Under the pieces are notes generated by a model. The model was not told the origin of the DNA. It saw only the letters and a program-made list of their open reading frames with translations, and did no database searches. Below are positions 18,019 through 27,104 of a stretch of 64,000 nt of DNA, piece by piece; position 1 is the first letter of the stretch, and each line of letters starts with the position of its first letter. The translations under genes were made by a program, and so were the position numbers. The DNA is taken from assembly GCF_000379725.1 (NCBI RefSeq), contig NZ_KB903620.1, forward strand, positions 230,888 to 294,887, written 5' to 3'. The stretch comes from Cytophaga aurantiaca DSM 3654 (lineage in GTDB: Bacteria; Bacteroidota; Bacteroidia; Cytophagales; Cytophagaceae).

Positions 18019-21000
18019 ATGATGGGTCTTAACCGTAAATTTCTCATTTTATTTTTAGCTCTTTTTATTCAAACATTCTCTTTATTCGCACAATTTGCTC
18101 CTGAAAAAATGAAAGGTGGCTTATTCGTTGAAAATAAGGGTCAATGGGAAAATAACGTATTGTATAAAGCTGATATACCTTCAGGGCAATTGTATATTGA
18201 AAAAAATCGTTTTCTGTTTAATTTTTATGATGCAGAAGCGATGTCCGGTCATCATGCGAATGGAAAGAGAGAAGCACATCAAAATACTGAACGATCTGCC
18301 GGAGGTGGTCAACCCATACAAGCAAATCTTATCAAGGCACATGCTTATGAAGTTGCTTTTTTAGGATGTAGTCCGATTTCTTCTACATCAGGGGTTAACC
18401 CTCAAAATTATGCATATAATTATTTTAAAGGAGATGACCCTGGCAAATGGGCAAGCAATGTTCAAGCATTTTCAAAAACTATTTTAAAAGATATTTACCC
18501 TAATACTTCGTTGGTATGTTTAGGACAGGAAACAGGGTTTAAGTATGAATTTCATTTAGCTGCAGGAGCAAATCCTTATGTAATTCAAATGAAATATGAT
18601 GGTGTTGATACTGTCTATTTAAAAAACGGAGAATTGTTCATTGAGACTTCTGTAACTGATTTTTATGAACAAAAGCCTTATGCCTATCAGGAAATCAATG
18701 GTGTTCGTTCAACAGTTCCTTGTCAATTTAAATTAATTAATAATGTATTGAGTTTTGTTTTTCCTAAGGGATACAATAAACACTATTCGTTGGTTATTGA
18801 TCCACAATTAATATTTTCTACTTACTCAAAATCAACTGCTGATAACTGGGGAAATTCTGCAACATATGATGATGATGGTAATACGTATATGGTGGGTATT
18901 GCATTTGATCTAGGATATCCTGTAACAACAGGTGCATACCAAATTGTATATAATGGCTCCCAAGAATACTTTAAAGATCCTGCATCAGTTTCTGATTATT
19001 ACGGCAAAACGGATCCAGATATTGCTATTATGAAATTTGACCCATCAGGGAAAATTTTATATGCAACTTATTTGGGAGGAACAGAAGCAGAAGTGCCGAG
19101 TAGTTGTATCGTAAATAGTAAAAAGGAATTGGTGTTGTTTGGTTTTACAGGTTCAGATGGATTAAGAGATAATAAAATCAAGTTTCCTACTACTGCCGAT
19201 GCATATGACATAACATTTAACGGAGGAATTGCAGTAGCACCATTTGGAATTTGGGATGGAATATTTTTTGACAGAGGTTCTGATCTTTTTATTGCAACAT
19301 TAAGTGAAAACGGAAATGCTTTGACACACTCAACCCTTGTGGGTGGAAGTAATAATGATGGTATGACCTATCTAGGAGATCCGCTTACCAGAAATTATGG
19401 CGATCAATTCAGAGGTGAAATTTACTGCGATGAATTTGATGATGTATACATTGTAACAAAAACGTTCTCTGCTGATATTATCAATACTTCCGTTCCCGGA
19501 TACGATCAGACATTCAATGGAAGTGCAGGAACAGTCGATGCGTATGTTTGTAAGTTCTCCAGCACTTTGTCTACTATGTATTGGAATACATTCCTTGGAG
19601 GTACTAATGATGATGTAGGTTATTCCATTCGTGTGCCAGCTGATAAAAGCGTATACATTACCGGAGGAACAACAAGTTCAGACTTCCCTGGCACTTCAAC
19701 TGGTCTAAACCCAACATACAGAGGCAATATAGATGGCTTTATTGCGCATCTCAGTGCGGACGGTGCTTCTTTAATTGCTTCAACCTATATTGGTACTTCT
19801 TCTTACGATCAGTCTTTTTTTATTCAATTAGATGCTGCTGAAAACATTTATATTCTTGGACAGACATTTGGCGATTTTCCTATATCACCAGGTGCATACG
19901 GCAAAGCTTCAACTACACAATTTATTCAAAAAATTGACCCGGCTTTAACTTCTGTATTATTATCTACCACATTTGGAAGTCACACCAATGCTATAAATAT
20001 TGTACCTACTGCATTTTTAGTAAATAATTGTGATAATATTCTAATTGCTGGTTGGGGTGGTAATGTGAATTATACTCCCATTGAACATTACCCGACGAAC
20101 TTATATATAGGAGGTAATACCAATGGAATGGATGTCTCACCTAATGCACTCTTTCCAAATACCGATGGATCTGATTTTTATTTACTCGTGTTAGAAAAAC
20201 AATTTAACAGTTTACTGTATTCAACTTATTATGGTGGTATCGGCGAAGATGATCACGTAGACGGCGGTACCAGTCGATTTGACAAAAATGGTATTGTGTA
20301 TCAATCTGTTTGTGCAAGTTGCTGGACGCAATGGCCTGACCCTTCAACTTCAGTCTTTCCTGTTACCGATGGCTCAAAAAAGGGAAATTATAATTGCAAT
20401 AACGCTTGCTTTAAATACGATCTATCCAGTCTTAATGCAGACTTTACAATGACTAAAACTACCAGTTGCGATACCGCTACTGTTGTCTTTAAAAATACAA
20501 GTACGGGTGGCATTGCTTTTGAATGGGACTTAGGGGATGGCACCAAAATCCCGGGGTCCGGACCAATAACACACTATTATAAACACCCGGGAGTATATCA
20601 CGTAAAATTAATTGCAACCGATCTAACAACCTGTATCGGTAAAGATACAGCAGAAAAGATTTTAACCATATATCCATTGCCTGCTTTAGGTGTTAATCTA
20701 TCGGATACTACAATTTGTCAGGGGGATACAATTACAATACTTAACACCTGCATCCCTACATATACATACTCATGGACACCGACAACACAAGTATTAAATC
20801 CAACTGTTTGTAATGCGCAATTTTTTCCAAGTGTTGATCGTGCTTATTATTTAAATGTTACTGATGAAAATGGCTGTAAGATCAAAGACACCATCACCAT
20901 TCATGTCGCAACTTTAGCTAAAGGCATCAACTGGGAAAACTTGACCCATTGTGATGGCAAACCAACTGTCCGCCTTAGCAACCCAAGTACCGGACCACTC

Positions 21001-21399
21001 AACTATTTCTGGACATTTGGAGATGGTAATTCTTCTAATGAAGCTTCTCCTGTTCATCAATATAGTAAAGGCGGCACCTACCCTATTGTATTAAATATTT
21101 ACAACGATTATTGTTCAGCTACTGAAGTGGGTGTTGTTAAAATTGAAGATGTAAATATTCCAAACCTGTTTACTCCAAACGGCGATGGTAAAAACGATTG
21201 TTTTGAAATTAAAGGATTGTATCCCGGCTGGAAAGTTGAAGTGTACAATCCATGGAACAGCTGCGTGTTTAAAGCAGATTCGTATGCAAATCAATTCTGT
21301 GCAGATGGATTAACAAGCAGTGTATATTACTATTTAGTATGTGCTCCTTATGGCGATTGCTGTAAGAGCTGGGTGCAAATTATTTCAGATAAAAAATAA
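18019..21399 (+). CDS. Secreted SBBP-repeat/PKD protein with CHU_C (gliding motility-associated) C-terminal domain
   Basis: The product is about 1126 residues. It has a signal peptide (NRKFLILFLALFIQ, ending at SLFAQ), then an N-terminal module opening with FVENKGQWENNVLYKADI that is found before SBBP beta-propeller repeats. SBBP repeats follow (KFDPSGKILYATYLGG, STLSTMYWNTFLGG). Two PKD-like domains follow (FEWDLGDGTKIPG; YFWTFGDGNSSNEASPVH). The end is a CHU_C domain with NLFTPNGDGKNDCFEIKG, the type B sorting signal of T9SS. It is therefore probably a large cell-surface or secreted protein; the ligand is unknown. ATGs at 18019 and 18022 fit equally; the frame is open further upstream into DUF721. 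Confidence 0.9.
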   Translation: MMGLNRKFLILFLALFIQTFSLFAQFAPEKMKGGLFVENKGQWENNVLYKADIPSGQLYIEKNRFLFNFYDAEAMSGHHANGKREAHQNTERSAGGGQPIQANLIKAHAYEVAFLGCSPISSTSGVNPQNYAYNYFKGDDPGKWASNVQAFSKTILKDIYPNTSLVCLGQETGFKYEFHLAAGANPYVIQMKYDGVDTVYLKNGELFIETSVTDFYEQKPYAYQEINGVRSTVPCQFKLINNVLSFVFPKGYNKHYSLVIDPQLIFSTYSKSTADNWGNSATYDDDGNTYMVGIAFDLGYPVTTGAYQIVYNGSQEYFKDPASVSDYYGKTDPDIAIMKFDPSGKILYATYLGGTEAEVPSSCIVNSKKELVLFGFTGSDGLRDNKIKFPTTADAYDITFNGGIAVAPFGIWDGIFFDRGSDLFIATLSENGNALTHSTLVGGSNNDGMTYLGDPLTRNYGDQFRGEIYCDEFDDVYIVTKTFSADIINTSVPGYDQTFNGSAGTVDAYVCKFSSTLSTMYWNTFLGGTNDDVGYSIRVPADKSVYITGGTTSSDFPGTSTGLNPTYRGNIDGFIAHLSADGASLIASTYIGTSSYDQSFFIQLDAAENIYILGQTFGDFPISPGAYGKASTTQFIQKIDPALTSVLLSTTFGSHTNAINIVPTAFLVNNCDNILIAGWGGNVNYTPIEHYPTNLYIGGNTNGMDVSPNALFPNTDGSDFYLLVLEKQFNSLLYSTYYGGIGEDDHVDGGTSRFDKNGIVYQSVCASCWTQWPDPSTSVFPVTDGSKKGNYNCNNACFKYDLSSLNADFTMTKTTSCDTATVVFKNTSTGGIAFEWDLGDGTKIPGSGPITHYYKHPGVYHVKLIATDLTTCIGKDTAEKILTIYPLPALGVNLSDTTICQGDTITILNTCIPTYTYSWTPTTQVLNPTVCNAQFFPSVDRAYYLNVTDENGCKIKDTITIHVATLAKGINWENLTHCDGKPTVRLSNPSTGPLNYFWTFGDGNSSNEASPVHQYSKGGTYPIVLNIYNDYCSATEVGVVKIEDVNIPNLFTPNGDGKNDCFEIKGLYPGWKVEVYNPWNSCVFKADSYANQFCADGLTSSVYYYLVCAPYGDCCKSWVQIISDKK

Positions 21400-21408
21400 C
21401 GATCACGC

Positions 21409-21963
21409 ATGCGTTTTCTAATCCTTTCCACTATTTGTTTTTGTACATGTATTACAGGCTTTGCTCAAAAGAAGAAAGCTCCCACTTTTACCACTGTTGA
21501 CGTTGCTGGCATTGTTCAGTATCAAATCTCCATGGAATGGACCGAAATTTCAGATTTCAAAGATAAAAGGACCGGTACTGAATTTATAAATTTTCAGCGC
21601 ATTCCTATACAGACAGATACTGCTAAATTATTTGTTGTTACACAGTCCTGTAAAGTTGAAAATGCCCGTGGTGCAGGCATCAAAGCATATTCAGTGCCGC
21701 GCTTAGAAATGTTTAAGAAAAAAAAGGATTTTAAAATTGTAAAAACCTTTACCAATAGTGATGGTTTATTAAAAGTAGCTTATTCCATTGGTTACTGGGC
21801 TTATTATACAGATGAGAATAATATCGTTCATAAAATAGTTATTATTCATGGTATTCATAAAAACGGTTTTGGATTTCAGTTTTTTATAGATTGTCCCAAA
21901 GATGTATTTCCGGCTCTTGAACAGGAAATAACTGCTCAGATAAGCTCTATTAAATTTTTATAG
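21409..21963 (+). CDS. Exported protein of unknown function
   Basis: The 184-residue product has a signal peptide (RFLILSTICFCTCITGFAQ) followed by a basic KKKAP stretch. The mature region is mostly predicted beta and I do not recognise a family. It starts 9 bp after the CHU_C gene and is probably in the same transcript, which ends at the terminator at 21972-22002. Confidence 0.7.
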   Translation: MRFLILSTICFCTCITGFAQKKKAPTFTTVDVAGIVQYQISMEWTEISDFKDKRTGTEFINFQRIPIQTDTAKLFVVTQSCKVENARGAGIKAYSVPRLEMFKKKKDFKIVKTFTNSDGLLKVAYSIGYWAYYTDENNIVHKIVIIHGIHKNGFGFQFFIDCPKDVFPALEQEITAQISSIKFL

Positions 21964-21971
21964 ATAATAAA

Positions 21972-22002
21972 AAAAGCGGCACATTGGGAGTGTACCGCTT
22001 TT
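21972..22002. terminator. Bidirectional terminator between convergent genes
   Basis: A 12-bp stem (AAAAGCGG then CACA, one mismatch) with a 7-nt loop, A-rich on the left and T-rich on the right. Confidence 0.75.
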
Positions 22003-22089
22003 ACTTTAACAGGATATAAATTGGAATTTTGTGTTATCTATTGTCTATTTATACCTGTACAATTCCATAGGTAACCGCACTTTTATATT

Positions 22090-23640
22090 TTATTTATAAA
22101 AAGAGTATTGTTTGAAGGTTTTTTTATTCGGAATCATGTAGCCGATCAAAATTTTATCTCTAAAGTTAATTACCCGAATCTGCTCAGGCTTCTGATTTTT
22201 AAACGTCTCCGTTTCAAAATTACTTACCCGCTCTCTTAAGGTAATAGGTACTATTCCGGCCTGATGGGCATAGGTGCTCGTATTTAGCATGCTGTGCACA
22301 TAAATAGTGCGAATGGTCGTAGTGGTACTATTGTATGGATAATAACCGGAATAACCATTGTAATAACCAGGGGAATCCCAACCATAATGATTATACGGAG
22401 ACATGCCTCCATAGCCACCATATCCCATACTGCCCATGCCACCCATTCCCATGCCCATACCCATACCTCCCATACCCATACCCATACCGATGGATATTGT
22501 TGGTCTGCTTATGGATGGATTGTTGTAATTATTATTTGAAACAATTTCTTCATAGCTGCCAATCTCAACAATATATGTAGTATCCTTTTGATTCACCGCA
22601 ATGCTTAATGCACCGGCAAGTACCTTTTTAAAGTAAGTGGCATTGTCATCAATAATCCGAAGCTTATCACTGCTGTTTTCCTGAGCGATTGGTCCGTTTT
22701 TAAAATTCATTGGATTGTGCGGTGTAGCATAAAAGGTTGAATAGCTTTCATGCGTTTCAATGTTCACTGTCGTAAAAGTCATCTGCTCCAGACTCATTGT
22801 TACACGGAATAAGGTTTGATTGTATAGAAATGAATTGCCCTGTTTTTTTGAAGAAGTATTTCCATGGTCAAGACTGAACTCAAATTGTTTGTAGGTGGCA
22901 ACATTCTTTTTCAAATCAATCTGAATGATTTGTGTGTAATCCGGATCGTCAAATACAAGGTATATGTACGTTTGAAAAGCATAGATCTTTTTTGTGGCAC
23001 GTGCCGACTTAACATTGTTCTCTATGTTGTAATTGATTGCATCAATACCAACCGAGCTTTGTGTTTCTTCATTCAGCAGATGATTTCCGGAACTTAGTTT
23101 TTTATAAAAATCGGGCATTTCAATAGGATATGTATTTTTTATTATTGAATCATTCGCTATAGAATGGATCTCTAATTGATTCTTTCCTTGCGTTGCCGTT
23201 AAAATATAAAAGTTGTCATTCAAGGATATACACTTTAAATACTTCTCTGTAAATGCCAATCGGCCAATTGTTTTTTTAGACATAAAATTTCCTCCCCGGC
23301 CGATATTGGATTGAATAATTTCATTTGTCCGGGTATTTAAAGAATAAATTGAACAGGTATCTTCTTTAAATTCAATGCCTAGGTACGTATCCTTCCTCTG
23401 AGCAGATGGAATTGCAATTGTGGCATCGCCGGCTTTTTTATGTGCTGCATCAAAGAAAACAAATTCGTATTGTGAGTTTGTTTGAAATACAAATACATAA
23501 TTATCATTTCGGTCCACTGCTGAATAAATATTATCAGGCGACTTTAGAAGCAGTTCGCTTTCATTCTCCAATTGCTGTGCATTCCCTGCAATCGAAAAAA
23601 GCAATGTGCTACACAAGAAATATAGTATATACTTTATCAT
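22090..23640 (-). CDS. Exported protein with Gly/Met/Tyr-rich C-terminal region
   Basis: The product is about 516 residues from the ATG at 23640; an in-frame ATG at 23655 adds five residues and is equally possible. Residues 1-22 form a signal peptide ending in GNAQQ. The next ~350 residues are a beta-rich domain of propeller-like character (repeated YIYLVFDDPD and FYILTATQG strands), unassigned. Residues ~380-440 are extremely low in complexity: MGMG repeats, then GYGG and YYNGYSGYYPYN. No family is recognised. It is convergent with 21409-21963. Confidence 0.75.
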   Translation of the reverse strand: MIKYILYFLCSTLLFSIAGNAQQLENESELLLKSPDNIYSAVDRNDNYVFVFQTNSQYEFVFFDAAHKKAGDATIAIPSAQRKDTYLGIEFKEDTCSIYSLNTRTNEIIQSNIGRGGNFMSKKTIGRLAFTEKYLKCISLNDNFYILTATQGKNQLEIHSIANDSIIKNTYPIEMPDFYKKLSSGNHLLNEETQSSVGIDAINYNIENNVKSARATKKIYAFQTYIYLVFDDPDYTQIIQIDLKKNVATYKQFEFSLDHGNTSSKKQGNSFLYNQTLFRVTMSLEQMTFTTVNIETHESYSTFYATPHNPMNFKNGPIAQENSSDKLRIIDDNATYFKKVLAGALSIAVNQKDTTYIVEIGSYEEIVSNNNYNNPSISRPTISIGMGMGMGGMGMGMGMGGMGSMGYGGYGGMSPYNHYGWDSPGYYNGYSGYYPYNSTTTTIRTIYVHSMLNTSTYAHQAGIVPITLRERVSNFETETFKNQKPEQIRVINFRDKILIGYMIPNKKTFKQYSFYK

Positions 23641-23712
23641 TTTATAATATTCCATAATTCAAACTTGATTTTTACAGAAGATAAAAATGTGTTAAAGTGA
23701 TTTCACTTTTCT

Positions 23713-23720
23713 ATCTTTAT
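23713..23720 (+). promoter_or_regulatory. Putative -7 box
   Basis: TATCTTTA differs from TAnnTTTG at the last base and lies 17 bp before the ATG at 23738. No clear -33 element is seen. Confidence 0.3.
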
Positions 23721-23737
23721 CCTCACAACAAACTTTT

Positions 23738-24439
23738 ATGCTACTTAGTGCTTTGAAAAAATATTTTCTGGTTGCTTTTATTTGCCTATTGGTAAATATA
23801 CTGATTTTTATTTTTTGGTGGGTGGTAACAGACCCGGGTAATTATATATGGAAAATCATTGCCGAGGATAAAGCCGCTATAATCATTGCTGCCTGTAATA
23901 AACTCTTTCTAATACGTTATTATGTATCCTTTGTAATTATTAATTGTGTCCTTGTAGCTTTGTACTTTGTAGAAACAAAACGGATTTTATCCGTTTGTAT
24001 TATAGTTTTTGCACTGCTGTTTTATTTAGGAAGCAGATTTCTATTTGACCCGTTTATTGGTCGGAATTATTATACAATTTTTGAAAATCAGAATGTCTCT
24101 AAAGGGTTTTATCTTGAGCCAGTGTTAGATGCCGGCACAACTATCTGTCCTTTTTTATTCGAAAAATTAAATGAATCTCCCTCTTTTGCCAGAGAGCAGG
24201 CAGCAAGAGGGCTTGGTATATTAAGCTATAAGCCCGCTTGCGATAAATTAAACGCTGTTTTAAATGATCCTGCAGAATCCATTTACATGCGTGCCGAATG
24301 TTATTATGCATTAAAGAAAATCAATACGAAAGAAACCCGCATATTGCTTGAGGATTTTTCTGTGCAGCAAAACAACAACAGTCTCGATAGTGCTTTGGTT
24401 GATCGCATTGATTTCCTGGAAATACAGGATGTATATTAA
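23738..24439 (+). CDS. Membrane protein with C-terminal HEAT-like region
   Basis: The 233-residue product has three membrane helices (~8-30, ~62-77, ~83-100) and a C-terminal region (~145-220) with two helix pairs of HEAT/PBS-repeat type (SFAREQAARGLGILSYKPAC and SIYMRAECYYALKKINTKET). Such repeats mediate protein contacts. No named family is recognised. Confidence 0.7.
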   Translation: MLLSALKKYFLVAFICLLVNILIFIFWWVVTDPGNYIWKIIAEDKAAIIIAACNKLFLIRYYVSFVIINCVLVALYFVETKRILSVCIIVFALLFYLGSRFLFDPFIGRNYYTIFENQNVSKGFYLEPVLDAGTTICPFLFEKLNESPSFAREQAARGLGILSYKPACDKLNAVLNDPAESIYMRAECYYALKKINTKETRILLEDFSVQQNNNSLDSALVDRIDFLEIQDVY

Positions 24440-24441
24440 AT

Positions 24442-25623
24442 CTATTCCACGTATAATACCAAGCCTTTCAGATATTCACCTTCCGGATGATAGATATTTA
24501 TCGGGTGATCTGCAGGTTGGTGCATCTGATGAATGATACGAACATTGCGGTATGCGTCTGCTGCTGCACCAAAAACAATTTTTTGGAACAGATCCTTGTC
24601 AATGTTCTGAGAACACGAATACGTGAACAGCAGTCCTCCTTTTTTTATTTTTCTAAAAGCCTTTAAATTAATTTGTTTGTAACCTCTGCATGCATTTGCT
24701 ACAGCTTTGGCTGATTTTGCAAACGCTGGTGGGTCCAATACAATAATGTCATAATAATCTTTTTCAATTTCTCCTAAAAAATCAAAGCAATCGGCTGCAA
24801 TGGTTCCGTGTTTAAATGAAGGGAAATTTAATTGCATATTTTTGCCTGCCAATGCTACAGCGTCTTTTGATATGTCAACCGAATCAACTACAGCCGCACC
24901 GCCTGAAGCCGCATACACACTGAATCCTCCGGTATAACAAAAGGTGTTCAATACTTTTTTGCCTTTTGAATAGGTGCGCAACAATTCTCTATTATCACGC
25001 TGATCTACAAAGAAACCTGTTTTCTGGCCGTCAATAAAATCGACTTCAAACAACACATCATTTTCTTTAACAACAACAGGAACTTCAACGCCACCTTCAA
25101 GCCAGCCGCTGCCTGTACGAATGTCTTCCAATACCGTTGATGAAGTCTTAGCCTTTATATAAATGTGTTTAAACCCAATTTCAATCAACGCTTTTTTAAT
25201 TGCAGGAACCAGCTTTTCAACACCGCGAATCAATACCTGAAGTACAACAACATCTGCATATACATCGGCTATAATGCCAGGAAAAAAATCTCCTTCAGCA
25301 TGCAGCAATCGATATACATTTGTATTTTTTGAATTAATTACTGTCGATCGTAATGCATATGCATTTTTTATTTTGGTCTCCCAATATGCATCTGTTAATA
25401 TGTTCTCTGAAAGGTCATCCCATTCAAATAGTCTGCATACAATCTGACTTTTATGTGAAAGAAAACCATAGCACAATTTTTTGTGTTCGAAATCCGTAAC
25501 CATAACGATGGTGCCCTCTTCATTGTCCGGCAGTTTGGCTACAGCGCCTGAAAAAATCCATGGATGTCTATTATTGATGGAGCGTTCTTTGCCTTTTTTT
25601 AATTGAAGTACTGGGATTGGCAT
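24442..25623 (-). CDS. RlmI-like 23S rRNA (cytosine-C5) methyltransferase
   Basis: The 393-residue protein has an N-terminal PUA domain (RHPWIFSGAVAKLPD, ~20-35) and a class I SAM methyltransferase domain with VLNTFCYTGGFSVYAA (SAM motif I), DIIVLDPPAFAKS (catalytic DPPAF) and LLFTYSCSQNI. This is the COG1092 architecture whose E. coli member RlmI modifies C1962 of 23S rRNA. It is convergent with 23738-24439, leaving 2 bp between the stops and no terminator. Confidence 0.88.
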   Translation of the reverse strand: MPIPVLQLKKGKERSINNRHPWIFSGAVAKLPDNEEGTIVMVTDFEHKKLCYGFLSHKSQIVCRLFEWDDLSENILTDAYWETKIKNAYALRSTVINSKNTNVYRLLHAEGDFFPGIIADVYADVVVLQVLIRGVEKLVPAIKKALIEIGFKHIYIKAKTSSTVLEDIRTGSGWLEGGVEVPVVVKENDVLFEVDFIDGQKTGFFVDQRDNRELLRTYSKGKKVLNTFCYTGGFSVYAASGGAAVVDSVDISKDAVALAGKNMQLNFPSFKHGTIAADCFDFLGEIEKDYYDIIVLDPPAFAKSAKAVANACRGYKQINLKAFRKIKKGGLLFTYSCSQNIDKDLFQKIVFGAAADAYRNVRIIHQMHQPADHPINIYHPEGEYLKGLVLYVE

Positions 25624-25723
25624 AGTATATAATGTCTTTGATCTGCGAAGTTATTGAAAATAACTTGATAATATGTTTTCAAAGTGGTTAATTTACATTG
25701 GTTACTAACTCACTAATAACACT

Positions 25724-26431
25724 ATGAAAAAAAATATACTCTTACTTATAGCATTTTTATGTATACAGGTTGCCGCCTTTTCACAAAACAAAATATACGG
25801 TGTATTTGAAACTAAAGCATTATTTCAAGTAGGTATGATTGAAGATAGTGCTGGAGGGCATGTAAAAAGTATTTTGCGTTTTACACCTGTTGCAAATTAT
25901 ACATTAATGGCGCATAAAGATTTCAATAACAAAGTTGGTATCTACACAGGGATTGGTATAAAAAACGTAGGTTTTATAACAAGACAGAACTCAAGTGATA
26001 TGACTGTTAAAAGCCGTGCCTATTGCTTAAGTGTACCTGTTGGTTTAAAGTTTGGGAATTTTAAAGAAGACAATTATCTATTCATTGCGGGTGAATTTTT
26101 AACGCAATTGGATTACAAAGAAAAAGTTTTTATCGATGGCGATAAAAGCAAAAGAAAAAGTTTTTATGACAACGACATCAATCTGTTCAACTATTCTGCT
26201 TCTATTGGCTTTCATTTGAAAGGATTGATCATTGGTGCAGAATATACATTAAGTAATTTCTTCGATGATAAATACAGATTCCAACCGGTAAAAAGCAACA
26301 GTACAACCTATGCCGGACCATCTAAATCAAATATTCTTACATTCTTTATAGGTCTCAGAGCAAATTTAAGTGCAGAAGAAGTAAGCGCTCCGGAAAAGCA
26401 AGTGCAGCAAGCAAAACTTTACCAATATTAA
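25724..26431 (+). CDS. Outer-membrane beta-barrel protein
   Basis: The 235-residue product has a signal peptide (KKNILLLIAFLCIQVAAFSQ) and then amphipathic strands with aromatic ends (YTGIGIKNVGF, YCLSVPVGLKFGNF, YSASIGFHLKGLIIGAEY, ILTFFIGLRANL). This pattern fits small OMP_b-brl/PorT-like barrels. An unusual hydrophilic tail of ~20 residues follows the last strand (SAEEVSAPEKQVQQAK). The function is unknown. Confidence 0.75.
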   Translation: MKKNILLLIAFLCIQVAAFSQNKIYGVFETKALFQVGMIEDSAGGHVKSILRFTPVANYTLMAHKDFNNKVGIYTGIGIKNVGFITRQNSSDMTVKSRAYCLSVPVGLKFGNFKEDNYLFIAGEFLTQLDYKEKVFIDGDKSKRKSFYDNDINLFNYSASIGFHLKGLIIGAEYTLSNFFDDKYRFQPVKSNSTTYAGPSKSNILTFFIGLRANLSAEEVSAPEKQVQQAKLYQY

Positions 26432-26447
26432 TTTCTTTTCCTTAAAT

Positions 26448-26487
26448 AAAAAATCCCGTCACACTAATTAGCCTGACGGGATTTTTT
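26448..26487. terminator. Bidirectional terminator
   Basis: A perfect 14-bp stem AAAAAATCCCGTCA with a 12-nt loop, between convergent genes; A6 and T6 flank it. Confidence 0.9.
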
Positions 26488-26510
26488 ATTTGTTGGTAGC
26501 TAATAAATAA

Positions 26511-27092
26511 CTATTGAATCAGTATAGGAAAATATACCTCAACATCTGTTTCGCCTAACGATTCGTCACCCACGCCACTTGTAGGTTTCAAGCCGGGCTG
26601 GTGCTTTAATACAATTCTCAGTTTGTTTGTTTTTTCCGTAAATCCCGTTGTTGTATTTAATTGTACAGTTAAGCCAACAGGCACATTGTGATCATCAAAA
26701 TCCAGGTAAGTTGTTGTTAAATTATATGTGCCAATTTTGGAATAAAAAACCTGATGTGCGTTTTTTTCATTTGCCAGTATTTCCTCAGATATCGTATCAA
26801 CAGGATTTTTAGTTTCGTCAAGCAACAACACACTAACCCAATACGAGGTGTTTGAAAATAATCGTATTGTATCAATAATTGGTGCGTTTCCTCCATCACC
26901 ATCTATATCTCTATAGGCATATTCTTCAGTCCGCGTAGCTAGTCCAGTTGTGACGAGTAACTTCACTGTTGTTATAAGTTCCGTTTCGTTTGGATTTGCA
27001 GGTTTTGCAACATCACCATCATCATGTTTGCAAGAAGTAAGTAGTGATATAATAAGTATCAGCACTGCTGATTTTGTTAGTAAAATTTTCAT
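26511..27092 (-). CDS. Lipoprotein paired with a TonB receptor
   Basis: The 193-residue product has an SPII signal ending in LLTSC, followed by KHDDGD. The mature part is beta-rich, with TGLATRTEEYAYRDIDGDGG, and has many acidic residues. It lies 12 bp after the TonB-dependent receptor gene and is surely cotranscribed. By position it may be a surface ligand-binding partner of the receptor, but no family is recognised. Confidence 0.75.
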   Translation of the reverse strand: MKILLTKSAVLILIISLLTSCKHDDGDVAKPANPNETELITTVKLLVTTGLATRTEEYAYRDIDGDGGNAPIIDTIRLFSNTSYWVSVLLLDETKNPVDTISEEILANEKNAHQVFYSKIGTYNLTTTYLDFDDHNVPVGLTVQLNTTTGFTEKTNKLRIVLKHQPGLKPTSGVGDESLGETDVEVYFPILIQ

Positions 27093-27104
27093 GTTTTAAT
27101 GTTT

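Noticed and set aside
22294..22580. His/Thr-rich frames opposite the Gly/Met-rich tract
   Set aside because: The HTHTHT pattern is simply the complement of MGMG codons.
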